A DNA stretch of 64,000 bases from Canna indica (lineage: Eukaryota; Streptophyta; Magnoliopsida; Zingiberales; Cannaceae), in NCBI GenBank assembly GCA_034359265.1, contig CP136890.1:67395501-67459500 (forward strand). Direction: 5' to 3'. The first letter of the stretch is position 1. Every line of letters starts with the position of its first letter. Shown piece after piece: positions 22,881 through 33,219 of this stretch. The position numbers and the translations under genes are program-made. The notes beneath the pieces were generated by a model, which saw only the letters and a list, made by a program, of their open reading frames with translations, did no database searches and was not told the DNA's origin.

Positions 22881-23022
22881 GCCACCTTCGACATCGCCAA
22901 TCGCTGCTCTTACACTGTGTGGGCCGCCACCCGGGACCCGGGCTAGTCCTGGACCATCAACGTCAATGCCGGTACCACCGGCGCCCGTATCCGGGCACGC
23001 AATAGTTGCTCCTTCGACAACA
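22881..23022 (+). pseudogene. Captured thaumatin-like protein fragment
   Basis: The + reading gives ATFDIANRCSYTVWAAT, then RDPG, a TAG, SWTINVNAGTTGARI and RARNSCSF. These are the N-terminal signature of thaumatin-like/PR-5 proteins (FxIxNxCxYTVWAA ... SWTxNVxxGTxGARIWxRTxCxF). A stop replaces Gln/Ala before SWT, and the W of GARIWxR is missing. Only about 47 codons near the mature N-terminus are present. The signal peptide and the rest are absent, so no functional antifungal protein is made. Confidence 0.8.
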
Positions 23023-23069
23023 GGATTCTACGCCTTCCCATCCCCATTCATCGCAATGAAGCCCGCTTC

Positions 23070-23640
23070 CAGCTCCATCAACGTGTAGCTCATCGGCCTC
23101 CTGCAGGAGCTCCACCTGCTGCCCGGCGAGAAGTGCCTCGACGAGTACATGGACGAGAGCTCGCGCATCTGGGAGGCATGCCATGTTCTCAAGCTTGGCG
23201 TCGCTGGCATGGAGAGCTAGTGCGCCGCCGGGGCCGACATAGTCGCCGCTCTTGAGCGGCACCTTGGTAATCTGCAACTCCTCCGGCAGGTCTGCTTCGT
23301 CTTGGCTGTTGAGGAGAACAGAGTTCTTGCGGTCTCATCATCATGCAATGAGGAACATGAGCGCGTTCCTCCTGACGGTCCTGCTCTAGGGACTAGTATG
23401 CTGGTGGCCGGGATGAAACTCGAGCAGAACAACCTCCTTCACCACCATGGAGTCCTACTTCTTCGAGCCTCGATACATGTTCTCGATCGCCCGGATGAAG
23501 CAGAGGGTGGCGGGTGAGGTCGACGGCGTGAGCAGGCATCTAGGAATTCTGGCATCCCGTGAACCACTGCTTCTACACACAGCGACTAAGTCTCTCTCTC
23601 GTGAATCAGCTTTCGGTGGTGAGATCGCCGAGTTCTAGGA
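23070..23640 (+). pseudogene. Second captured fragment, possibly ROH1/BYPASS1-related
   Basis: A GC-rich segment joined directly to the thaumatin piece. Readings with stops and shifts include [54 protein letters not shown] and EENRVLA, then in another frame a hydrophobic segment and FSIARMKQRVAGEVDGV. This order resembles plant DUF793 (ROH1/BYPASS1-like) proteins, but I recall the family only loosely. The + sense matches the thaumatin fragment. Confidence 0.4.
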
Positions 23641-24782
23641 GACGAGTTCCCGATCCTCCATCGCCTCGAACAAGTGCAGGCTCTGCCTCATGCCACCGCA
23701 CTTTGCATACATGGGATTGAAGACCAGCTTTTCTTCTTTGGCATGGGATTAAAGACTAGCTTCATAAGCATCAAGCACTACAAGATGTTGATGTTCCTGC
23801 TGATGCTCATGATTATGGGGCACGTCTTCAAGGTCCTTGTCACCCTCGCCCCTGTCGTCTCCTCAAGCATGTGCTCAATGGCTCGAGTCCTGCGCTTAAT
23901 CCCTAGTTCAACGAGGCAATGATGTTCGCCAAGTACGAAGAGTCCTGCGGCATGTGGCGTGTGCACACAAGCACCGTAGTGGAGTTCGGCGGAGATGGAA
24001 GGGATGATGGAGTTCGGCAGGGAGGTGATCCACGTCGGCGATTACCTCTTGACTCCACAGCAACACTCCTCAGATTAGACTCCACGAACCACCTTAATCT
24101 CCCTAGATTTGATCTTTCCCAGCGCGCCGAGATCCAACATAGGATTCTTCCCCTTCTTGTGCTTGAGCTCCAAAGGCCCGACACTGAAAGGGGCTGGTTC
24201 TGATCAGAGAGGAAGGGAGGATGCAGAGCGGTGGGGCGGCTGATCTACTTGTTGGGGATGGGGTCAGGTGAAATTACCAATTTGCCCATCTCTCATTATC
24301 ACACATGAGCGATTGGAGATGGGAAAAATGGTAATAGATGTCATGTAGGATAGTCACTTGCCACGTCATCGTCGTCGACGTGCCACATCAGCTAAATCCG
24401 TCAGAAATGACGGTGCATACTAAACGGGGTAACAGAATGATAGTTCTTGTATTTTCTTGCTAACGGAAAAAGTTTATGCTAAAAATGAGAAAAGGTCCAA
24501 AGTTCGTATTTTTTTTTTGTATTTACTCTTGTTTTAATGCATGTCAACTTTCAAACTTATGTCAAAATCTCATATGGCGATCTATTTGACATCATCAAAA
24601 TCCTCAGATAGTGATTTATACGACAATTTGATCCGATGATGGTGATTACTTTCTGCGATTTTGAGAAGAATGTCTATCTACAAGCCATCGTAGTGATGAC
24701 GAACAAAAATCCCCCATCTCATCCTAGAGATTAAGGATGAATGTGCATGCTTCAAATGTTGAAATGATGTTATGTTTAGAAA

Positions 24783-26361
24783 TGAGAGAAGTGCAGATTT
24801 GGTCTTATAAGTTTTTAATTTTTTGGACTTTGATCCTATAAATTTCATTTTGGTATTTTCAGTCTTATAAATTTGATCTGTAGAATAGATTTGGTCATAC
24901 CCGTGACGTTTTGTTAACTCTCCGTCAATGTGGACTAACGTCGTTAAAACACGTTCATAGATTTGATCATATAAGTTTCATTTCGAAATTTTGAGTAGGG
25001 GTGAGCAAAAAAAACCGGTTTTCCGGTTAACAGAAAAACCGGTCTGAAACCGAACCGGTTTTTCCGGTTAACCGAAAAACCGGTCTGAAACCGAACCGGT
25101 TTTTCCGGTTAACCGAATCGGTTTTTTCGGTTTCGGTTTCGGTCCGAGAGGTAAAAAGTCCACCGGTTTCGGTTAACCGACCGATTGGATATAATTTATT
25201 AATTTTTAATTATATATATATAATAATAATTTATAAATTATAAAAAATTATAAAAAATTACAGAAATTTAAAAAAAATTTATAAAAAATTTAAAAAATAT
25301 TTAAAAAAATCAAAAAAAAAATTTTAAAAAATTTTAAAAAATCAAAAAAAAATTAAAAATATTTAAAAAAATTAAAAAATATTTTTAAAAATATTTTTAA
25401 AAATAAAAATAAAAAAATTAGTTTTTGTAGAACATTATCTTGGTTCAATGGTTTTACTTTTTTTTTTTTTCTTTCTTTTTTCTCAATGAGAATTTGCTAT
25501 TTATTTAGATTTTTCTCCATGATTTGCATAATATTATTATATTTGTAGGTTAAAAAAATTTATTGGTTAACCGAAAATTATTGGTTAACCTAATTGAAAA
25601 AACCGAAACCGAAATAACGGTTAACCGAAGTTAATGGACCGATTTACGGTTAATGATTTTGAAAAACCGAAGTTAATGGACCGGTTTTTTTTTTTTGCTA
25701 ATGGACCGGTTAACCAGTCCATACTCACCCCTAATTTTGAGTTCTATATGTTTGTCCCTAGCACAGATTTGGTTCAATATATTTGACTCGTAGCATAAAT
25801 TTGATCTAATATATTTGCCCTATAGCATAAATTTGATCATATGGTTTGTTAACTCTCGGTCCACGAAAAAATAAACAACGTTATGTCCATGTTGACGGAG
25901 TTAACAGACCGTCATGAATATGACCAAATCTATGTTACGAAGCAAACTTATATATGTTACGGAGCAAATCTATGTTTATATGTCAACTTGTCTATATGTC
26001 AGTCTGTCATATATATTTGGTCCTATCCACGACGGTTTGTTAACTCCGTCAACATGAACATAACGTCATTTATTTTTTCGTGGACGGGGGGAGTTAACTG
26101 ACCGTCGCGGATATGACCAAATCTGTGCTACGGGGCAAACATATATGATCAAATATGTGTTACGGAGCAAACATATAGGACTAAAAATTTCGAAATAAAA
26201 TTTATAAGATCAAATCTATCAACGTGTATAAACGACATTAGTCCATATTGACAGAGAGTTAACATACTGTCACGGATATGACCAAATCTATGCTATTGAT
26301 CAAATTTATAAAATCAAAAATATCAAAATGAAATTTATAGGACCAAATCTGCACTTCTCCC
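24783..26361. mobile_element. MULE-type MITE with long TIRs, split by a hAT element
   Basis: The left arm begins TGAGAGAAGTGCAGATTTGG and the right arm ends CCAAATCTGCACTTCTCCC. Perfect 9-bp duplications GTTTAGAAA flank it (24774-24782 and 26362-26370). Arms of more than 200 bases repeat phrases GACCAAATCTATG / ATAGATTTGGTC and TTAACAGACCGTCA / TGACGGTTTGTTAAC. The element is non-coding. The hAT at 24996-25733 sits in its left arm. Confidence 0.85.
24996..25733. mobile_element. hAT MITE nested in MULE MITE
   Basis: A 738-bp element with TIR TAGGGGTGAG...CTCACCCCTA and a perfect 8-bp duplication ATTTTGAG (24988-24995 and 25734-25741), diagnostic for hAT. The ends are dense in CCGGTTAACCG / GGTTTCGGTTTCGG motifs (candidate subterminal transposase sites). 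The centre is poly-A/T rich. No ORF. Confidence 0.9.
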
Positions 26362-26370
26362 GTTTAGAAA

Positions 26371-26520
26371 ATGGATGTGTGTCTCTGAGTGGTTTATAAT
26401 GTATAATTAAAATAAAATATGCTACATTTAGAACAAGATCACTAATTTAATTGAAATGAAATGTGTTAAGATGCTGACTTTATTTTATGTGAACAATAAT
26501 GATATTGTGCCACATTTTAT
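26371..26520. other. Short AT-rich spacer
   Basis: Separates two MULE-type elements. Nothing recognised. Confidence 0.5.
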
Positions 26521-26772
26521 AGGGAAATTACCTAAATATATCGATATACTTTGGGGTTTTTCGCATTTGTGGTTGGTATTTTTATTTGTCTCAATTGTAT
26601 TATGTACTTTTGAATTTGTTCCAATTGAATCCTGCCGTCTAATTTCCATCAGCGGCTCTGTTAAATCGATGACGTGGCATGCTGACTTGTATAAAAAATT
26701 AATTTTTTATTATGTTACTTACTCTCGTGTTATTATAATTGGGTCCCACTTTTTTAATATTAAAAAGTGGGC

Positions 26773-26775
<3 letters not shown>

Positions 26776-26838
<63 letters not shown>
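26776..26838. repeat. (CT)n microsatellite
   Basis: About 31 CT dinucleotides lie at the boundary between the left TIR and the captured segment. They generate spurious Ser-Leu or Arg-Glu open frames on both strands. Confidence 0.95.
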
Positions 26839-26839
<1 letters not shown>

Positions 26840-26855
26840 GTCTGAGTCAACAACG

Positions 26856-27140
26856 CTGGGCAAGTCGCCGCCATTGGCGTGGGTCTTCGAGTGCAAGATG
26901 TGCAACCGACAGTTTGCGTCCTTCCAAGCCCTCGACGGGCAATGAGCGAGCCACAAGAAGCCGAAGGTGGGGGTGGCGAGGTGGTGGGGAAGCGGAGGGT
27001 GCACGAGTGTGGCGGAACTAGGCCTTGGCGGAGCCGGCAAGGGGGAAGACGGAGGAGGAGGGGCGGCAATCGTCGTTGGTAGTGCCGTGGCTTGACCTCA
27101 ACTTACCGCCGGAGCAGGTCGAGGCTTCTTGTTTGGGTTG
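26856..27140 (+). pseudogene. Captured C2H2 (ZAT-type) zinc finger with EAR motif
   Basis: The first part reads WVFECKMCNRQFASFQALDG, the plant C2H2 EPF/ZAT finger (CX2C...FxSFQALGGH). The GGH of the invariant QALGGH is changed to DGQ followed by a stop. SHKKPK then follows. Further on, at 27085-27114, the reading gives PWLDLNLPPE, an EAR repression motif (LxLxL / DLNLPP) that ends such repressors. The middle of the gene is deleted. Loss of the zinc-ligand His makes this finger non-functional. Confidence 0.8.
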
Positions 27141-27404
27141 CGTCGGAGAGAGAGATGGGGCCCACTTTTTAATATTAAAAAAGTGGGACCCAATTTTAAT
27201 AACATTAGAGTAAGTAACATAATTAAAAATTAATTTTTTATACAAATCAATATGCCACGTTATCGGTTTAACGGAGCTGCTGACGGAAATTAGACGATAG
27301 AATTCAATTGGAACAAATTCAAAAGTACATGATACAATTGATAAATATACCGATCACAAATGCAAAAATTCTCAAAATACAAAATATATTTAGATAATTT
27401 CCCT

Positions 27405-28254
27405 TAATATCCCCGTTTTATATACAATTATTATGCATTATAGTCAGTGTTTAGCTAGAAAATATATTGCATTAAATTAATGTTGAACATACACTACCGA
27501 ATTGTAGTATAGTTAATGTTATACTATAGCATGACCTTTGGACTAATAAATAATGTGCAAATGGTGTAAAAAGGATCATAGGATCATAGTATGTTCCTAG
27601 AGTACGATGAAGGTAGATGGTGAAATGGAGAGAAATAAATTGCCAATAATATGCCACAGACATATATATTGTATAGTATTATAGTATCATGTTTGCTAAC
27701 TTATAATACAAAGAAGAGTCATATATGATCCGTTTGTTTTGCACTATTTTAAAATACATAATAGAATAATAGTTATGGTCAAGTGTTCATTTGCAAAAAA
27801 TTGCTATGAACGTGACAAAAAGCATGCCCCGGGATAGTCCAACAAAACACTTTTTTTGTTACTCCAATTTGGAGTAACAAATCGTTGGTACACTAATGAA
27901 GCTAGCCTAAAAAATTACTGCAATGTGCTTCATCTATCCTAAAATCTTAACGACTCATTGTTTACATCTGACGCCTCTCATGCATCTTGCATTTTGGCTG
28001 TTGTGATAAATTGATAATAACACTATATTTATTTTCTAGTACCGCGCAAAACAAACAAATGATTATTCATTGTATTATCTTGTACAGAACCTTATATACT
28101 GTACTGACCAATCTTGCACTATTTTGGACGGTTAGCAAAACTAATGGACCCTTAGTATGCAAAGGGTGGTTCACAATGTGTTTCACGTAGTTCCATGAAA
28201 GTGGATAGATCCTCTATAGGAGTTCTTATAAGGGAATTGAGCATTGCTAGTTCT
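27405..28254. other. AT-rich spacer
   Basis: No recognised gene. A small palindrome TGTTACTCCAATTTGGAGTAACA lies near 27858. Short open frames here have no family signature. Confidence 0.4.
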
Positions 28255-28602
28255 CACTACAAGAAATTTGACTTTCACCGACGGATTATTTACCGACAAA
28301 GTTATTTTGTTGGTATTATCGACAAATTTACCAACGGATCCAGATTCGTCGGTGATTTTGCCGACTAATTTAAAAAACCCTCATTTTAATTTACTTCCCT
28401 CATTGTTTTCAGTCGACCAACGTTAGTCCCTCCCCCTTTTTTTTTAATCTCCCCCGCCTCTTCTTTTCAGCCGACTACATTGATATCTCAAAACCCATCA
28501 TTTTCCATATTTCCCGTACCCTCCCTCTCGTGCCCACTGCTCGACGAACTCCTTCGCAGCCAAATCAAATTCCAATCTCCACCTGCTGAAGTCTTCAGCG
28601 TC

Positions 28603-28938
28603 CTACGGTGCTTCTGAAAAGGTACTCACGTCCGTCTGTGTTGAGATCACCTGCATCTCGTATCTGTTGTACAGCCTCGAAGAGCTGGCAGTGCTAGGCG
28701 GCCCGGGCTCACTGGAGTAGTGATCCGCGGAATCAACTCCAGACTCCACCGAGAGGATCGCTTCCTTGCCCTGAGAGATGATCTCGACAGCCCCCCACCA
28801 GACCGATCCGCCGAAATCATCGATGACCTGCCCAATCGATTCGAGGGATTCCTGGGCAACAGAGGCACCAATGTCGAGAGACCCCGGGAGGTCAAGAACG
28901 ACGCGCGCGGTGGCCTCCATGAACATCGTAGTTGAGCG
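28603..28938 (-). pseudogene. Captured BSD-domain protein fragment
   Basis: The minus reading gives ARVVLDLPGSLDIGASVAQE, SLESIGQVIDDFGGSVW, AEIISQGKEAIL-like EIISQGKEAILSVES, and then RYEMQVISTQTDVSTFSEAP. As I recall, plant BSD-domain proteins have the same order: an N-terminal DLPGSLExGASVAQESLESVGQ stretch, then IISQGKEA, then RFEAQVRAIQxDxxTYxEEP. The BSD domain proper is absent. It is joined out of frame to the GATL fragment at about 28930-28940, both on the minus strand. The last part may retain a splice-derived junction. Confidence 0.65.
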
Positions 28939-29446
28939 GCTGGTCGAGGGCTTGGCGGATGGAGCCGGAGATGCGACAGCGCACGCGGCAGGAGTCGAAG
29001 CGGTACACCCGGAAGTTGAGGTAGGGGAAGGCGGCGCGGATGTTGGCGAGCACTTCGGGCTCAGGCCGGGCGGCGAGGAAATGGAAGGTCACTCTCTCCG
29101 GGCACGAGGTGTGCTGCATGATGGAGAGGATGGCGGCCATTGTGCCGCAGAGGTAGTTGGCGTCCAGAGTCATGACGATGTCCGCCCGCCCTGTGGCAGA
29201 CGGCGGCGTGCAATTGTCCCCGTTGCGGAAGGCCGGGGCCTCGTGGAACGCCGGGAGAGAGGAAGGTGGATTAGACGGGCTGCGGATGACATCGACGCGG
29301 ATGCTGGAGACGAAGGTGGCGCAGCTGACAACGGCAAGGAGGAGAAGGAGCGTGGAGAAAAAGCCACGGCGGTGATGGCGGAGGGAGGAAATCATCTTGC
29401 CGCGACGATAAGACGGTGCTAAAGTGAAACAAATAAAGGAGGGCAA
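28939..29446 (-). pseudogene. GATL: Captured GATL (GT8) N-terminal fragment
   Basis: Galacturonosyltransferase-like Golgi enzyme fragment. The minus reading has a basic start, a hydrophobic signal-anchor (FFSTLLLLLAVVSCATFV), FHEAPAFRNGDNC, ADIVMTLDANYLCGTMAAI, QHTSCPERVTFHFLA, FPYLNFRVYRFDSCRV and SIRQALDQPLNY. These follow the conserved GATL order. It is open for about 165 residues and lacks the DxD catalytic region and everything after. After LNY the frame runs into the BSD-derived DNA, adding about ten foreign residues before a stop. GC-rich, unlike the surrounding element. Confidence 0.88.
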
Positions 29447-29454
29447 GAACCCAT

Positions 29455-30480
29455 TTGAAACAGAGGAAGAGGGAGAACTTAAAGGAGGGAGGGGAGGGAA
29501 GGGGGGCGATTACGACGTTTGAAATTGCTATCCAACTACTGCAGTCTTCGCCGACTACACTGATTTCTCGCCGCCGCCGTCAATCTCGTTGCCGCCTATC
29601 TTGCAGGCCACCCGGATATGTGGTTTATCCCTTACTCCCTCATCTCATGAAACCCTAGCTCTCAATATTTCTTTTTCTTTTTTTAGTTGTCCAGTTTTAC
29701 TTGTGGTTTCTTTTTTTAGCTCTCAAAATGTCGCCGGTAATTTGTGCAGGCTTGAGAAGATGGGATATGGTGATTCTTGGAGTAACTATATATTTGATTT
29801 GTCCTCAAGTCCGGTTAGGGTGATCAAGGACTTGAATCCTTTGCTAGGTGAAAGTAATTCCATTCTTTATGAGTATGTTAACCACGATGAGTATGAGGCT
29901 CAAGATGTTGGTATATATAAATCACATGGGTGCACAATGCAGGTTGTTATTTTTCAGGTTGTTTCCTGGTATGTTAAATCACATGGAACACTTGAACCGA
30001 TGCTTAAATATCCTTGCAGTGTGCAATCAGTTTTATTAACTTTAGATTTTGACAAGGTTTGTTCTCTAAACATAGTCCTCCTAGAAAGTCTCTTTTGTGT
30101 ACTAAAGCAAAAATTTGATATGAACTCCCTAGTATTTTTTCTACTTGATTTTGTTCTTTAATATTTGTGTATATATAGGTTGATAGTAGTATCTTTTATG
30201 CTTTTTTGCTGTTTTAGTATTTGGCATCTAAAATTGCTCCTCACTTGTTTGTTATGGGCATGTTCTTTTATTTGTCTGATACATAGGCTTGAAAGATATG
30301 AGCATCATTCTTACTTGGATCTTTTACGTGAAGTGTTATAGGGCTTTGCTACCTTTTCTACCTCAGCATAAACCTGCAAAAATTAGCAATAGAGCACAAT
30401 TTGAGAACTTTTTGACTAAGTGGATAAAAGCATATGTTTTACATGCTGAAAAAACTAGTTTGTTAACTAAATAATATTCA
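29455..30480 (+). pseudogene. Unrecognised captured gene-like segment
   Basis: Has an exon-like feel on the + strand. An open frame from 29589 includes RLEKMGYGDSWSNYIFDLSS and VIKDLNPLLGESNSILYEYV, then LERYEHHSYLDLLREVL near 30290 followed by a stop and FATFS. Then, in another frame, KISNRAQFENFLTKWIKAYV. I do not recognise the family. Composition and lack of repeats suggest captured low-copy host DNA. Confidence 0.4.
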
Positions 30481-30639
30481 AGTCAATATTTTCTTGCATT
30501 TACTTAAGTTACTCTTAGCTGTTTACTTGGAAATAAATTCACATGATTGATTTATTGAGCTTAAAGATCCATAACCTGGGGTCTTGGAAAAAAATGACTT
30601 CAATTCGTGAATTATTAGTGAAATTTATTCTGATTAATT

Positions 30640-31370
30640 AATATTAACTAATATCCCGTCTCCATCCATTAACAAAATTACCTGATAGCTACCAATTACA
30701 TGGATAACAACCATCAAGTTAGCTGCTACAATCAGACATCTTGGCTTTCCCAAGGTGATTAGGATGTTGTCATCAATTTCATTGCTAAATATCCAATTTC
30801 CAACTAGAGCAACAAGGAAAAGCAATATCACCCAATCCACTGAAGAAGTTTAACACAGTGCTTGCTGTGCTTGAAGATCAGTACCCATAGTCAACATTTG
30901 CTTGCTTTCCTTGTTCTGCTGCAGTTATCCAAGCAATAGTAGAGTAGCTAGCAATAGTTAAGAGAAAATTAGTACTTTGTATGATAGATTTGAATATGAC
31001 TTATTATAAATAATAGTGTCTGATTCTATAAGCAATTGTTTATTTATTGATGTAAGCAATAGCTGAGTTTGATGGATTTGCAATCAGGACAAATAAGATC
31101 ATGAAACTTCCTGAGAGATTGTCCACCAATAACCATGTAGACGATATCAACACCAATATCCACAATGAGCTGTTGGGGCACTAAGATCCAAAGCCCAAGC
31201 TTTTCTCCAAAAACATGTCGTGCTAGCTTGTGATACCAGTCAAACCACTTTCCAGGTACCATCTCAAGCATCTCCACCATTTGCCATAGAGTATACAATA
31301 TGATAATCCATGATAGAATCAACACAGCAGTTCCTACACCCCAAGGATAATCCATGATAATCCACTTTCA
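30640..31370 (-). pseudogene. LHT1: Captured LHT amino-acid transporter fragment
   Basis: Minus strand. The first block (31355 to 31044) encodes VLILSWIIILYTLWQMVEML, EMVPGKWFDWYHKLARHVFG and QQLIVDIGVDIVYMVIGG, the N-terminal half of a lysine/histidine transporter (AAAP family). The second block (about 31000-30880) gives YSTIAWITAAEQGKQANVDYGY and STASTVLNFFSGLGDIAF. The third (30840-30640) gives VALVGNWIFSNEIDDNILIT and ANLMVVIHVIGSYQ. The segment between GDIAF and VALVG of normal LHTs is missing, and stops interrupt it. Membrane helices are recognisable but the protein is dead. Confidence 0.85.
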
Positions 31371-33219
31371 TGGTACAGTTCCAAGGAATACTTGGATTTG
31401 TTCCTTGTTATAATGAACTACTTGGAATTATAATCTTTAACAAAAATAGAGGCATTCATTTATCAAGGATCACTTAGAAGCAAAGCTGCTCTGTGTTGGT
31501 GAAGATGTACAATTAAGATTATACTATTGGAGTTAAAAGAGGCCGGCAAATTCTTCTACAAGATTAAGTCCTAATGCTTTTGTAATTATAACGAATGCTA
31601 TACAACTTGCATTCTACATATTAATATGGAGATATCCTTAGAAAAATATATGATTGGAAAAGAAATCCATAGGTCTTGTTATTGATATGTCTTGCTTGAG
31701 CTGAAATTTTTTAATGAATTGATAAGAAATTTATTTTAACAATTTGCGAACTAGGATTTTAGAAGAATGATGTCAACTGAGGACATTCAAAAAATATTCT
31801 TAACAGATTGAGTTCTTATTGTTAGAAACAAAATTTAATAGGTGAAAATAACTCAAAATTTGAAAATGCAACTATGATAAAGTTTATCTAACTAAATTTA
31901 GGTCATCTAATCAAGATAATTAGCAATATACTAAAATTATATCAATTTCATTGAGCATCCGAATATGATGTTGGCAATTTTTTTTTTTTTTTTGAAGAGG
32001 TTGGTGGAAACAGTAGATAGTTGTAGGATTGGAGCTTCCTTTGCTACCTTTTCACATCAAGTTGTAGATTTCATTTTAAGTAAGAATTACCATTAATCTT
32101 ATTTTGCTTTGTAGACATCTATTCCTTTTGCTATTTAGTACAAGTTCATGCATTCATAATCCTCAAAATAGATTTCATATTCATGCAAGGATAACATGGA
32201 CAGAACGTACACTACATGATAAGAAGGTTATCTCGGGTGGGTACGACCATAATCTCGTTTCATCTTTATTTGCCTGAAGCTAGCTTCAGAGGTCACTGTT
32301 AATCCATATCTTCATTATATAATTAGTCTCACAGTCCATATGTTTTCTTCAGTATGAAACTTGAGATTCTTTTGAATTGTTTGATTATTATGAATTTCAG
32401 CTACTTGTATATAGACCAACAGATGTAGTACATGGAAAAAATGATTTCATTTTCTGAAAAAGAGGCTTTTTATTCATGTTTAGCTAACCTTTGAACATTT
32501 TTTTATTTGATATCTAGGAATATTAGTTAAAAGTTGTTTCTTTAACTTTTTTCTAATGGTTACAAATCATAACAACACATTATTGACTTCTTAAGACTTA
32601 ACAAAGGAGTTTGAGCTTGCTATTATATTTGGTTTTGTTTATGAATCAAGCAGAAGATACAGGACGTATATGTTTTTGTTTAAAGAAGACATGGCTCTTT
32701 GTTTAGTTTCATTTGTACATAACTTTATAATTTACCATTCATTCCTCCATTGAAAGAAAAATTAGATTAGATATCTGTACTTGTGCTAAGCTTTTTCTCT
32801 TCCTCACCTCCAAGCACAATATTAGAATGTTCTAGTTACCATTTTCTTTTAATTTTGGTGGTAGCTCACCACTGCTAATCCTGAGCTAAACAGTGGTGCT
32901 AGCAGCACCTAAAACCTTGGTCTAGACTACCACTTGGTCACCTCCAAATCCACTATCGAAAAATTCTACTTACTAGGTCGCATTGTATTGTTAATTATGA
33001 TTAAAATCGTGCTATCACCAGCATGAGGCAAAAGCTAGATCTACGTTTAAACTTGGATCTCACATGTTGCAAGCTAGCTGCTATACCATGACAATAAAAC
33101 ATTTCTTATAAAGTATCCAAGAAAGCAGTGGAAAATGATATTCATCATATATTTGCCATATTTGGATCAAGCTTGAAAATGTCTCTTCTCTTAATAACTG
33201 ATTCATAAAATTGCAATAT
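31371..33219. other. CACTA interior, no gene recognised
   Basis: AT-rich, low-copy-looking DNA inside the CACTA element. It may be introns or spacers picked up with the flanking gene pieces. No coding signature was found. A poly-T run lies at about 31979-31993. Confidence 0.4.

Larger units (their letters stand above)
22632..24528 (+). mobile_element. Pack-MULE carrying host gene fragments
   Basis: An 1897-bp element with TIRs of roughly 150 bp. The left starts GGATAAATACC and continues to CCGTTTAGCACGCACTGTC. The right end is the inverted counterpart, with GACGGTGCATACTAAACGGGG and finally GTATTTACTC. Flanks TTATTTTAA (22623-22631) and TTGTTTTAA (24529-24537) agree 8 of 9, a MULE-length duplication. 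Between the TIRs is GC-rich host-gene-derived sequence (thaumatin-like and a second gene). No MURA transposase. Confidence 0.82.
26521..27404 (+). mobile_element. Pack-MULE-like element with captured zinc-finger gene piece
   Basis: Ends AGGGAAATTACCTAAATAT and ATTTAGATAATTTCCCT are the tips of inverted arms of about 250 bp. Shared phrases include ACTTTTGAATTTGTTCCAAT, GTCTAATTTCC.TCAGC and TGGGTCCCACTTTTT. The arms flank a (CT)n tract and a GC-rich captured segment. No convincing target duplication was found (left CATTTTAT, right TAATATCC), so superfamily assignment rests on long TIRs and gene capture. Confidence 0.65.

Noticed and set aside
26699..27069. Ser-Leu and Arg-Glu repeat proteins
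   Set aside because: Translation of a (CT)n microsatellite plus captured-gene antisense.
28778..29422. 214-codon + strand frame
   Set aside because: It lies opposite the GATL/BSD fragments, which have clear family signatures on the minus strand. The + frame is a GC-rich shadow.
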